Shown here in pieces: positions 44,337 to 52,731 of a stretch of 64,000 bases of DNA. Position numbers and translations under genes: made by a program. How positions within the stretch are numbered: the first letter of the stretch is position 1; each line of letters starts with the position of its first letter. The DNA is taken from contig JAWCQO010000002.1 in the NCBI GenBank assembly GCA_038869735.1, positions 62,001 to 126,000 of the forward strand. The letters are read 5' to 3'. The notes beneath the pieces are model-generated. The model saw only the letters and a program-made list of their open reading frames with translations. It did not search any database and was not told where the DNA came from. The stretch comes from Candidatus Anstonellales archaeon (lineage in GTDB: Archaea; Micrarchaeota; Micrarchaeia; Anstonellales; CG1-02-47-40).

Positions 44337-45323
44337 TTGAGTAATTCTCATACGATTTTGGTTACGGGCGCATCAGGCAGAATCGGACGTGTAGTAATCA
44401 AAAACCTAATAAAAAAGAAAGAGCAAGTGCGTGCTCTCGTGAGGAAAAAAGAAAGCATAAACAGTTTAAGCATAAACAGTTTAGGCGAAGAAGTTGAGAT
44501 AGTTTATGGCGACATCACCAACAAGAGAAGCTTAATTGATGCGGTCAGTAACGTTGAAAAAATAATCCACCTTGCAGGAAGTGTTGATTTTTCAAATCAA
44601 CAAAAGATGATGAAAATCAACGCAGATGGCACAAAAAATCTATTGGAAATTTGTCCAAACAGCATAAAGAGATTTATCCACTGCTCCTCAATTGCGGTTT
44701 ATGGAAAGAAATTAGACAAAGAAGAAGTAGATGAAAAAAGAAAACCTAACCCAGATTCAATCTACGCTAAAAGCAAGATGAAGGCAGAGGAATATTGTAT
44801 TGAACATAGCAAGCGACTGCCGATTACAATCTTGCGTCTTGGGGTGGTCTACGGACCAGGATTTGATGCCGGTTATAGGGAGGTTTTTGAGTTACTAAGG
44901 TGTGGAAGAATGCGAATCATCGGTGATGGAAACAACGTCATTCCCTTTGTTCACGTGGAGGACGTGGCAAATGCTATCCTCCTCGCTCTCACCTCAAACG
45001 TACCTTCAGGTTCATTTTACAACATAGTAGGAGAAAAAAAGACTCAAGCAGAAGTTTTGTCTTTGGCATCCAAATATCTTGACGTCAAGCCTCCGCAAAA
45101 AAGAATCCATCCCCTCCTAGCAAAGGCCGCCTGTCTCTTCTCACCTACCAAATCAGAATACATAGACATCCTCTCTTCAAATCGCTCATTCTCGTCTACA
45201 AAAGCATGGCAGGAGCTTGGATGGAGGCCAAGAATAAGCCTAGAGGATGGTATAAAAAATATATCTGAGCAGTATAAAAGCAGACAAGTGAAAGGTGAGC
45301 TTAATGAAAGTTGGGAGAACTGA
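44337..45323 (+). CDS. NAD-dependent epimerase/dehydratase (extended SDR)
   Basis: 328 aa. TTG start at 44337 is supported by AGAGGTG 6 nt upstream. The N-terminal Rossmann motif is TGASGRIGRVV. Catalytic Ser-Ser in HCSSIAVYG and Tyr-x3-Lys in YAKSKMKAE are present, as is VYGPG. The C-terminal substrate domain (FNxxG-type) is less conserved. Substrate unknown: nucleotide-sugar epimerase, or a dihydroflavonol reductase-like/hydroxysteroid-type dehydrogenase. A 15-bp tandem duplication (AGCATAAACAGTTTA at 44454-44468 and 44469-44483) encodes a repeated Ser-Ile-Asn-Ser-Leu. It overlaps the GGGP synthase start by 20 nt. Confidence 0.88.
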   Translation: MSNSHTILVTGASGRIGRVVIKNLIKKKEQVRALVRKKESINSLSINSLGEEVEIVYGDITNKRSLIDAVSNVEKIIHLAGSVDFSNQQKMMKINADGTKNLLEICPNSIKRFIHCSSIAVYGKKLDKEEVDEKRKPNPDSIYAKSKMKAEEYCIEHSKRLPITILRLGVVYGPGFDAGYREVFELLRCGRMRIIGDGNNVIPFVHVEDVANAILLALTSNVPSGSFYNIVGEKKTQAEVLSLASKYLDVKPPQKRIHPLLAKAACLFSPTKSEYIDILSSNRSFSSTKAWQELGWRPRISLEDGIKNISEQYKSRQVKGELNESWEN

Positions 45324-46080
45324 AAAATACCTTTTAGAAGAAATAGAGAAAAAGAAAGGCCTTCTTCTTGCTCTTATTGATCCTGCAGACTACCAACACA
45401 AAGAAGATGCAATAAAAGCAGGAAGAGAAGCTTGCGAAGGAGGAGCAGACGCTATACTTGTTGGCGGCAGCATAGGGGCAGAAGGAGAACTTCTTGATAC
45501 CGTAACCAAAGAAATCAAAAGCTCAGTGTCCGTACCTGTCATTCTCTTTCCAGGCAACATAAGCACCATATCAAAATATGCTGATGCAGTATATTTTATG
45601 TCCCTCCTTAACAGCAGACACCCTTATTGGATAACAGGAGCGCAGATGTTGGCTGCAAATTCAATTCGACTTCTTGGAATTGAGCCACTGCCAGTAGGCT
45701 ATATTGTTATTGAGCCGGGTGGAACAGTCGGTTATGTTGGGGATGCAAATCTCATAAGTCGCAATAAACCGCAAATTGCAGCAGCACACGCTCTTTCCGC
45801 TCAATATATGGGTTTTAGATTCGTTTTAACGGATGCAGGAAGCAATCCCTCACTTGGTCCGATCCCACTTGATATGGTAAAAGCAGTTTCTAGCACTATA
45901 AATATCCCTTACATTGTTGCTGGCGGTATAAAATCTCCAACTCAAGCTGCCGGTATAATAAAGGCAGGAGCAGATGCAATTCAGGTAGGAACAGCGCTTG
46001 AACATGGAAAAAATCTAAAAAAATTGGTAGGGGAAATGGTAAGAGCCATAAGGAATAGTGGTTTGCAAAAAACGAAGTAA
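45304..46080 (+). CDS. Geranylgeranylglyceryl phosphate synthase
   Basis: 258 aa TIM-barrel prenyltransferase. It forms the first ether bond of archaeal lipids between sn-glycerol-1-phosphate and geranylgeranyl diphosphate. Blocks: ALIDPADYQ near residue 23, GGSIGAEGE, LFPGNISTISKYADAVYFMSLLNS, GYIVIEPGGTVGYVGDA, VLTDAGSNPS, and the phosphate site IVAGGIKSP. ATG 45304 has GGTGAGC just upstream, a better site than GTG 45295. This is direct evidence that the organism makes archaeal membrane lipids. It overlaps the SDR gene by 20 nt. Confidence 0.95.
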   Translation: MKVGRTEKYLLEEIEKKKGLLLALIDPADYQHKEDAIKAGREACEGGADAILVGGSIGAEGELLDTVTKEIKSSVSVPVILFPGNISTISKYADAVYFMSLLNSRHPYWITGAQMLAANSIRLLGIEPLPVGYIVIEPGGTVGYVGDANLISRNKPQIAAAHALSAQYMGFRFVLTDAGSNPSLGPIPLDMVKAVSSTINIPYIVAGGIKSPTQAAGIIKAGADAIQVGTALEHGKNLKKLVGEMVRAIRNSGLQKTK

Positions 46081-46157
46081 ACAAGCAAAATTTTTCTCAG
46101 CCTTACTTATTTTATCTTTTATTAGAATAGAAAAAGAGAAAAATAGTGTCTGTCTAA

Positions 46158-46733
46158 TCATCCTTGTTCTTCTTCTACCTTCAGAATACGGTTTTCAGGT
46201 TTTGAGATATAAACTTTTAAAATACTATTTGCTTTTGGTGATTTCCAAATAACAAGCCAAACTTCTTCTTTTCCTTCGAATTCATCTAAAAATCTCCAAG
46301 AAGCCTTTGCATCAGGATAGTCTTCAAGATACTTCCGCGCTCTCTCACCTCCAGAATATGTGTGAGAAGCTGCTACTGCTTCTTCCTCAAAAGCAACTAT
46401 ACATTTTGGAAGTCCTTCACATACTTTGCAATTTTTCGTTATGTTTTCTGTCCAAGTCACAAAATGCGATGCAGGATAATCATAATAGAGGTGAAGTCTT
46501 TGAGGACATTTGGATGTTATCTCAAATGAAACTCTCCCCTTTATCTTGTATGACCCGTATTCCTCCCTTGTGGATAACACTTCTATAATATCAGCATTCG
46601 GGTATTTTGTCCTCATGTCCTCCATCACGTATTTTGTTGCGTCTTCAGCGCTCACTGCCGCTTCCCATGGCTTTATGAGGATAAGAATAACCACAACTAT
46701 AATCAATATCCCTACCACAACTTCCTTTTTCAT
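46158..46733 (-). CDS. Membrane-anchored extracellular protein of unknown function
   Basis: 191 aa from ATG 46733. The N-terminus MKKEVVVGILIIVVVILILIK is one hydrophobic helix, likely an uncleaved anchor. The rest lies outside: about 170 residues with a Cys cluster (CPQRL, then CKVCEGLPKC near residue 92-104) that could bind metal or make disulfides. The C-terminal half has the alternating pattern of a PepSY or cystatin-like fold (SWRFLDEF, VWLVIW, LKVYISK), which is weak inference. Convergent with GGGP synthase and divergent from the HD gene. Confidence 0.6.
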   Translation of the reverse strand: MKKEVVVGILIIVVVILILIKPWEAAVSAEDATKYVMEDMRTKYPNADIIEVLSTREEYGSYKIKGRVSFEITSKCPQRLHLYYDYPASHFVTWTENITKNCKVCEGLPKCIVAFEEEAVAASHTYSGGERARKYLEDYPDAKASWRFLDEFEGKEEVWLVIWKSPKANSILKVYISKPENRILKVEEEQG

Positions 46734-46829
46734 GCTTATCCTATCCCTATACTCCCAAAAATGATTTAACCCTTTTCTCTCATCCAAATTCTTAAATAAT
46801 CAAAAAATCAAATTAATTATCGAATTCTT

Positions 46830-48206
46830 ATGCTAACTATCCACCAAAAGCAACACAAACTACATCCTCATAATTCTTCCTCACCAACAAGAGTCTTTAG
46901 ACGTCTGCACAGCCAAATAAGAAGCAACCACTCCGAATCAGGAGAGTCCCATCCCCTACCAGCAAATGGACCTGCAATCACTCACCTCTTTTCTATCCTT
47001 TCAGAAACCCTTCCACAGGAAGACAAAATACCACTTTTACCAAGTTCGCGAGAAAAGCTTCTCTATCTTTTGCTTCATCAGCCTCCTTATCCGTCAATCA
47101 GTATCTTGGAAAAACAGATATTTACCGCGTTCATGACTCATTTTGGACATACACCTTCTTACAGAAACGAGGCCAAATTGCTTGAAGAAGCAATAACCCA
47201 TCTAAAAGGCGTTTATGGATCTACACTTCGAAAGGACAATAGAAGCCCCGCAATAGCGCACCCTCTCTCAGTAGCCCGAGACGTTGCCGTACTTGGTGGG
47301 GACGTTAAAGCCATAATCCTGAGCCTATTTCACGATATAGGAGAGGATTATGGAAACCGTACCGTAAAGAGCATATCAGAAAAGTTTAATCTTCACATAA
47401 ATGGCTGGTCCCTTTCAGCTCTAATTAGCAAGATGACATATGACCATGTAACAACATACGAATCCTATCTAAACGAGCTTTATTCCGACTGGGGCAGGGA
47501 AATAGGTGTATTCATGACCACCATAAAGAGCTTAGATGGATTAGAGAACGCAAAAACCATCTTTGAGGGCATGGAGAAATCCCATTTAAATCGGCAGATA
47601 GAAAAAGCCATACTCCACACGCGGAACTGGAAAAAACTCAATAGAGAAGTGTACGAATATATGCTAGAGCTTCTTCGCTCAAAGGGTGTAGAAACAAACA
47701 AAATTTTTCATCCAACATTCGCTCAGGCTGAAGCTACGCAAAGTGGAGTTCGGGTGGTGAGAGCAATCAACGCTTTAAGTGGAAATCTCCTCCAATTGCT
47801 TCCTGATAAAGGCTCAAATTCCATCATAATATATGAGCCATACCCTCCAGATCTCTATATGCATTCATCTGAATCGTCAACAATCAGCGTAGAATACTCA
47901 AACGCATTTCTCCCAAAAAAACTTTTCCATGCGCTACTCAAAAAACATTTTGGAAAAGGAACGGAGATACGGGAGATTAGAGACCCGCTATCCATTCATC
48001 TTCCATTACTCTCAGACCCAAATGAATATGTCTTTGATATAACAAAACCAGACGGCTTTGACTCAGAAATAGATACTGCTTTTTTCAGGCATATCCACAA
48101 ACTTTCCAATTTTTATCCAAAGTGGTTTTTTTCTTCTCACAAATTGTTTGACCTAAGTCTTAGATTATACGATTTCTTGTGGAAGCAGATATTCTATAAA
48201 GATTAG
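46830..48206 (+). CDS. HD-domain protein resembling the RelA/SpoT hydrolase domain
   Basis: 458 aa. Residues 1-60 are low-complexity Ser/His/Arg-rich. Residues about 113-245 are an HD domain with the RSH-like order: IAHPLSVARDVAVLGGD, then LSLFHDIGEDYG (His-Asp and Glu-Asp as in HDxxED), and later TTIKSLDGLENAKT (K-x-x-D-x-x-x-N). In RelA/SpoT/MESH1 these residues bind Mn2+ and hydrolyse (p)ppGpp or NADPH. No synthetase, TGS or ACT domain is present, and the remaining 210 residues are not recognised. Substrate cannot be decided. It stands alone between a divergent gene and the C/D sRNA. Start could be later than 46830. Confidence 0.7.
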   Translation: MLTIHQKQHKLHPHNSSSPTRVFRRLHSQIRSNHSESGESHPLPANGPAITHLFSILSETLPQEDKIPLLPSSREKLLYLLLHQPPYPSISILEKQIFTAFMTHFGHTPSYRNEAKLLEEAITHLKGVYGSTLRKDNRSPAIAHPLSVARDVAVLGGDVKAIILSLFHDIGEDYGNRTVKSISEKFNLHINGWSLSALISKMTYDHVTTYESYLNELYSDWGREIGVFMTTIKSLDGLENAKTIFEGMEKSHLNRQIEKAILHTRNWKKLNREVYEYMLELLRSKGVETNKIFHPTFAQAEATQSGVRVVRAINALSGNLLQLLPDKGSNSIIIYEPYPPDLYMHSSESSTISVEYSNAFLPKKLFHALLKKHFGKGTEIREIRDPLSIHLPLLSDPNEYVFDITKPDGFDSEIDTAFFRHIHKLSNFYPKWFFSSHKLFDLSLRLYDFLWKQIFYKD

Positions 48207-48240
48207 AATTCTAGATTAGAATTCTTTTCAACCTCTCATG

Positions 48241-48308
48241 GTGTCGGATGATGAGCAATACGACGCTGAGGCAAAATCCAATGATGTCGTGACTTGACTC
48301 TGACGCAC
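48241..48308 (+). ncRNA. C/D box sRNA (2'-O-methylation guide)
   Basis: Box C ATGATGA at 48248-48254, box D' CTGA at 48266-48269, box C' ATGATGT at 48281-48287 and box D CTGA at 48300-48303. The two spacers between C and D' (GCAATACGACG, 11 nt) and between C' and D (CGTGACTTGACT, 12 nt) have the 11-12 nt size of archaeal guides. Flanking GTG...CAC (48241-48243 and 48306-48308) could close a short terminal stem with the adjacent G/C. It sits in the only sizeable gene-free interval here (48207-48418), which is what an independent sRNA gene needs. Targets would pair 5 nt upstream of D or D'; they cannot be identified without rRNA or tRNA sequence. Confidence 0.7.
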
Positions 48309-48418
48309 TCAATTGCATCCTTTATTCCCTTTCGTCATTTGCCAATTAAAAATATTTATTAATGTCTTTGATAAAGAGTAAACTCCACAAATAAATAAGA
48401 CTTCAAAAGGCGACCCAG

Positions 48419-50233
48419 ATGAACAAAGACGAAAAAAGCCGCATAACCACGCCCCTTAATGACGTAACCATCAAGATAGGTGGAGAAGCCGGAAGCGGCG
48501 TTGCTACGATTGGACTTACTCTTGCCCGATGTCTTAAAGATCTTGGGTTTTATATATTCTCCGAAAATGATTATCCCTCACTTATACGCGGGGGGCACAA
48601 CACACAAACAGTAAGGGCATGCACACGAAGAGTCCATTCTTTGCTAGGACCAGTCCATCTTCTTTTATGTCTAAATAAAAACTCTGCGATTTTCCACAGG
48701 GATGAAGTTGTTGAAGGAGGTGCTATAATATACGATGGAGAATCATTTGAACTTAACAGCGAAGAAAAGAGAGACGACGTTTCTTATATCTCTGTGCCAC
48801 TTTCAAGAATTGCAAAGGAACAGGGAGATCCAGTTTATGAGAATTCGGCTGCAATAGGTGCTGGAATGTGCTTACTTGGTGGAAGCATTGATATTGTTGA
48901 AGCTCAACTAAATAAGATGTTTGAAACAAAAAAGAGCGAAGAAATAGCCCTAAAGAACATCACCGCAGCTAAAGAAGGGTTCCAGTATGTAAGCAATCTT
49001 GGCAAATCTGGCTCTCTTCAAATAGAAATAAGAGAAAAAATTAGAGGCCAACTTCTCTTAAATGGAAACGAAGCAATCTGTCTTGGGGCATTGCGCGGAG
49101 GATGCAAGTTTGTTGCAGAATATCCTATGAGCCCCTCCTCCTCCATCCTGCACTTGATGGCAAAATACGAACGGGAGTTTGGACTAGTAGTAAAGCATAC
49201 TGAAGATGAGATTGCGGCAATAAACATGATTTGCGGTTCAGCGTTTGCAGGAGCAAGGGCATTGACGGCAACATCCGGAGGTGGATTTTCACTCATGGTT
49301 GAAGCACTTGGAATGGCAGGAATATCAGAGCAACCCATCGTAATTGTTGAGGTGCAAAGATGTGGGCCCTCCACAGGTCTTCCAACTTATACTGAGCAGG
49401 CTGATCTCCAATTCGTTCTTCATGCATCTCAGGGAGAATTTCCTCGCCTTGTCTTTTGTCCTGGGGACGTAGAAGAGTGTTTCTATGGTACGGTGGACGT
49501 TATGAACTTGGCTGAAAAGCTTCAGGTCCCAGCTATAATCCTTTCTGATAAGTACTTGGCAGAACAGTATGCAACCGTCAACCGATTTGATGTAAATAGA
49601 GCTTGCGTAGATAGAGGAAAAATAATGACTGACGAGCAAATGAAAAATTTCAGACACTGGATGGATGAGCGCTTCGAAAGCAAAAGCGATGCATCTTATC
49701 CTGTTTTCAAAAGACATGTATTTACAGAAGATGGAATCTCCCCCCGATGTTTTCCTGGTCAAGAGAACGGAATGCACGTTGCCTCTTCCTATGAACACGA
49801 TGAAACCGGCTTTACATCGGAAGATCCCCAAATGAGAGTTGCAATGATAGACAAAAGAGCAAGAAAACTTGCTTCAGTGCCGCAGAGTTTGATCCGACCA
49901 AAAATATACGGTGACCCAAATGCGGAATTCCTCCTTATAGCATGGGGCTCTACCAAGGGCCCCTGCCTGGAAGCTCTAAAGCTTCTTCAAGACCAGGGTT
50001 TCAAGATTAAATTTATGCACATAAGTTGGGCATGCCCCTTTGATTCGCTCTCAGTTTTAAACGAGTTGCAAAGAAGCAGAAAGCAACTTATATGTGAAGG
50101 GAATTCAGAAGCCCAGATGCGCTCACTTATCAGAGAAAAAACAGGTTTTTTCATAAAGAATGTGTTTCTGAAATACGATGGCAGACCATTTGACCCGATT
50201 GCAATAGCGGATGAGATAAAGCGTCTTTACTAA
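48419..50233 (+). CDS. korA: 2-Oxoacid:ferredoxin oxidoreductase, fused gamma-alpha subunit
   Basis: 604 aa. Residues about 13-190 are the gamma domain (TIKIGGEAGSGVATIG, then the RGGHNTQTVRA block). Residues 205-600 are the alpha domain that holds the pyrimidine part of TPP, with YPMSPSSSILHLMAK, VKHTEDEIAAINMICGSAFAGARALTATSGGGFSLM and GPSTGLPTYTEQADL. This gamma-alpha fusion is the KorA class of 2-oxoglutarate or broad 2-oxoacid ferredoxin oxidoreductases. Together with the adjacent beta subunit it decarboxylates a 2-oxoacid to acyl-CoA and reduces ferredoxin. No separate ferredoxin (delta) subunit is encoded. Upstream 48310-48418 is A+T-rich with a possible TATA element (TTAATG region). 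Confidence 0.94.
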   Translation: MNKDEKSRITTPLNDVTIKIGGEAGSGVATIGLTLARCLKDLGFYIFSENDYPSLIRGGHNTQTVRACTRRVHSLLGPVHLLLCLNKNSAIFHRDEVVEGGAIIYDGESFELNSEEKRDDVSYISVPLSRIAKEQGDPVYENSAAIGAGMCLLGGSIDIVEAQLNKMFETKKSEEIALKNITAAKEGFQYVSNLGKSGSLQIEIREKIRGQLLLNGNEAICLGALRGGCKFVAEYPMSPSSSILHLMAKYEREFGLVVKHTEDEIAAINMICGSAFAGARALTATSGGGFSLMVEALGMAGISEQPIVIVEVQRCGPSTGLPTYTEQADLQFVLHASQGEFPRLVFCPGDVEECFYGTVDVMNLAEKLQVPAIILSDKYLAEQYATVNRFDVNRACVDRGKIMTDEQMKNFRHWMDERFESKSDASYPVFKRHVFTEDGISPRCFPGQENGMHVASSYEHDETGFTSEDPQMRVAMIDKRARKLASVPQSLIRPKIYGDPNAEFLLIAWGSTKGPCLEALKLLQDQGFKIKFMHISWACPFDSLSVLNELQRSRKQLICEGNSEAQMRSLIREKTGFFIKNVFLKYDGRPFDPIAIADEIKRLY

Positions 50234-50250
50234 CACCCTAAGTGATGATA

Positions 50251-51108
50251 ATGAATACAGCAGAATTTAACTCCCCAAACAAACCAACATGGTGTCCTGG
50301 CTGTGGAAATTATGCAATACTCCTAGCCTTAAAAAACGCTCTTGCAGAAAGAGATTGCAATCCAAAGGATACAGTAATTGTCTCTGGAATAGGCTGTTCA
50401 GGAAAGCTTCCTCACTTTGCAAAAACATATGCATATGAGTCGTTGCACGGACGTGCGCTGCCTGTAGCAACAGGAATAAAACTTACAAACCATACCCTAA
50501 AGGTTATTGCTGTTGGTGGAGACGGAGATGGATACGGAATTGGCATGGGTCACTTCATACATTGCATGCGAAGAAATATAGACATCACTTACATTGTCCA
50601 CAACAACCAGATATATGGCCTTACTACTGGACAGGCTTCACCCACTAGCGAAAAGGGAGCAAAGACAAAGAGTACCCCTCATGGTGTAATAGAAATCCCC
50701 ATAAATCCAATTTCGCTTGCAATAGCAACAGGTGCAACATTTGTTGCTCGCGGGTTCTCAGGAGACCTAAAGCATCTAACCTCACTATTTTCTCAGGCAA
50801 TAGCTCACAAAGGTTTTTCTCTTGTTGATGTTCTCCAGCCATGCGTCATATTCAATAAAATAAATACCTACTCATTTTTCCAGAAAAACTGCTATAAATT
50901 AGAAGAACAAAATCACAATCCGGAAGATAAGATTGCCGCATTCCAAAAATCGCTTGAGTGGGGAGAGGGGAAGATTCCAATAGGTATTTTTTACCGCGAA
51001 TCTCGCCCAACCTATGAAGATGAGCTTCCAACAATTCAAAAAACTCCATTACACCGCCATGATATATCCAATGTAAACATAGAAAGGCTTCTCGACGAAT
51101 TTGAATAA
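50251..51108 (+). CDS. korB: 2-Oxoacid:ferredoxin oxidoreductase, beta subunit
   Basis: 285 aa. ATG 50251 has AGTGAT 4-6 nt upstream. ATG 50245 and GTG 50242 are alternatives. WCPGCGNYAILLAL begins the protein with two Cys of the 4Fe-4S cluster, GIGCSGKLPHF and DVLQPCVIFN carry the others. The thiamine-binding motif is GGDGDGYGIG followed by NNQIYGLTTGQASPTS. The C-terminal part ends with a helical segment. It follows korA by 17 nt and completes the alpha2beta2 enzyme. Substrate (2-oxoglutarate, pyruvate or broad) cannot be fixed from sequence. Confidence 0.94.
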   Translation: MNTAEFNSPNKPTWCPGCGNYAILLALKNALAERDCNPKDTVIVSGIGCSGKLPHFAKTYAYESLHGRALPVATGIKLTNHTLKVIAVGGDGDGYGIGMGHFIHCMRRNIDITYIVHNNQIYGLTTGQASPTSEKGAKTKSTPHGVIEIPINPISLAIATGATFVARGFSGDLKHLTSLFSQAIAHKGFSLVDVLQPCVIFNKINTYSFFQKNCYKLEEQNHNPEDKIAAFQKSLEWGEGKIPIGIFYRESRPTYEDELPTIQKTPLHRHDISNVNIERLLDEFE

Positions 51109-51139
51109 GCTCTGCTCAACTCACTAAAATGTTCTACTA

Positions 51140-52315
51140 TCACATGTAATACAAAATTGTTGGTATTATCAAGCACGCCATAAGTGCAAGCCTGCTTGTC
51201 TTTAAGATGTTTGGGAGACTTCCGACTAGTGTAGAGGCAAGCAAGATTATCAATCCATCAACTCCCGAGACCAACAAAACAGCTAAAATTAAATATCCTA
51301 GAATCACAGGATATGTTCGTTTGATGTTTCCGGTCTCTAATCTCCTTATAATTTTTGAAAGACCAAGCAGAGCAATTGAAGCGACCGCAAACGAAAAGCA
51401 AAAGATTCCCACCATCCACAGAATATTACTCTCAGAAATCTCGCTTGCGATTGCAAGAGCCCCCACTCTTGCCTTTCCAATTGCCTCAAGCGAAGCAAAA
51501 GCAAACACTCCTTGAGAAACACTAATTGCAGAAATAAGTGCCAAATATTTTCGCGCATCTTCTTTTTCACCCTCTCTCCAAAATATAAGACCACCTAAAA
51601 GTGCCATTTGGGCAGGCGAAGAGATTCCGGGAATTAGATCTGCCAACCACCCAAGAATTACTCCAAAAATAATCTCTGGAGCAAAATCAAAATTTATTGT
51701 GCTCATATCCCTTTGTTGTGAAAATCTTTTTTCATTTCCCATAGTTGCAAACACAATCCCACTAACGGCGAACAACCCGCAAAAAAGAGGGAAAAGAGGA
51801 TCAGGATTTCCACTGTTGAGAACCACAAACCCAAGTAGCCCAGCTGTTAATGTAACTACTAAACACAAAAAACGAGAAACCATGTCCTTTTCTTTTGCGA
51901 TGAGCAAAAAGAGAACGGACCCTAAAAGCAGGGGAATAAAGCGCTCAGAAATAGAATAAACAAGAGGATAGGACCAAATAGCAATAGGTAGTGACAACAA
52001 AGACACAATGCAAGCAAGGACACCAGCAAGTAAGCATATCAAAAGAGCCTCGTACCCTCTTCCACGGGTTGCCATCCTATGGCCAGGGAGGACGGAAACA
52101 ACTGACTTTTCATCAGGAATTCCAAAAAAAATTGCAGGTACGAATGAAAATACAACTTGCGAACCAAAAATAGCAATTATAAGAAGAGAAATATCAGAGC
52201 CATCAAAATTCCACCCCAATATCGAAGCAAGGGTATTAGTGTGCAATCCAGGAATAATACCGCTTATCCCACCAACAATTATACCAAAAAAAATTATCAG
52301 CAAGTACCCACACAT
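51140..52315 (-). CDS. TctA-like membrane protein
   Basis: 391 aa with about 10-12 membrane helices. The opening IIVGGISGIIPGLHTNTLAS and a second copy-like GWLADLIPGISSPAQMALLGG are the paired G-x-x-P-G signatures of the TctA/DUF112 family. That family includes the large permease subunit of tripartite tricarboxylate transporters. Archaeal members lack the other two subunits (TctB, TctC), and none is seen here either. It may transport organic acids or other solutes, unproven. It lies 11 nt downstream of the OB-fold gene on the same strand. Confidence 0.8.
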   Translation of the reverse strand: MCGYLLIIFFGIIVGGISGIIPGLHTNTLASILGWNFDGSDISLLIIAIFGSQVVFSFVPAIFFGIPDEKSVVSVLPGHRMATRGRGYEALLICLLAGVLACIVSLLSLPIAIWSYPLVYSISERFIPLLLGSVLFLLIAKEKDMVSRFLCLVVTLTAGLLGFVVLNSGNPDPLFPLFCGLFAVSGIVFATMGNEKRFSQQRDMSTINFDFAPEIIFGVILGWLADLIPGISSPAQMALLGGLIFWREGEKEDARKYLALISAISVSQGVFAFASLEAIGKARVGALAIASEISESNILWMVGIFCFSFAVASIALLGLSKIIRRLETGNIKRTYPVILGYLILAVLLVSGVDGLIILLASTLVGSLPNILKTSRLALMACLIIPTILYYM

Positions 52316-52326
52316 ATCTACTCATA

Positions 52327-52680
52327 CTAGCTCCATATTCTTTCTGCTTCAACTCGTTTTCTTCCCATATACTCTAAAACCCTCCCTTCTACTTTCACAA
52401 CCTCGCCTTTAGAAATAAATGTCGGATTGTAAATGTCGGCTCTAAAATACACGTTTATACAATTTACTGCTGCGTCGCAAAGAACTACTTTCGTTCTTTC
52501 TGCAATTACAATTTCTTTAACAAAGCCAGCAAAATAAACTCTCCTCCCCTCAGGCAAGCTCTGAATTGTTCCGATCTCAACTTTTTCATAGCCATAATCA
52601 AAATACAAATAGGCCACTGCAACTCCTAAAACTGCAAGAACGATTGACAATATCATGAGCTTTCTCTGCGAAATCTCCAT
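52327..52680 (-). CDS. Membrane-anchored OB-fold protein
   Basis: 117 aa. Residues 8-26 are a membrane helix (LMILSIVLAVLGVAVAYLY). The remaining 85 residues show the beta-strand pattern of an OB fold of the tRNA-anticodon/RPA type: VYFAGFVKEIVIAERTKVVLCD, INVYFRADIYN, FISKGEVVKVEGRVLEYMGRKRVEAERI. OB folds of this kind may bind nucleic acid or metabolites, and the membrane anchor suggests action at the membrane, perhaps outside. It diverges from the deaminase gene and seems to share a TATA box with it. Function unknown. Confidence 0.7.
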   Translation of the reverse strand: MEISQRKLMILSIVLAVLGVAVAYLYFDYGYEKVEIGTIQSLPEGRRVYFAGFVKEIVIAERTKVVLCDAAVNCINVYFRADIYNPTFISKGEVVKVEGRVLEYMGRKRVEAERIWS

Positions 52681-52702
52681 ACAAATATTTTTCTCGGAAG
52701 AC

Positions 52703-52708
52703 TTATAA
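52703..52708. promoter_or_regulatory. Shared palindromic TATA box for two divergent leaderless genes
   Basis: In the 51-nt gap between OB-fold and deaminase genes the only TATA-like element is the self-complementary TTATAA at 52703-52708. Its centre is about 27 nt before ATG 52732 on the plus strand and about 25 nt before ATG 52680 on the minus strand. Both distances suit archaeal leaderless starts. One TBP site could therefore fire in both directions. Confidence 0.5.
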
Positions 52709-52731
52709 CAACAGCACCTCCAATTTTATTT

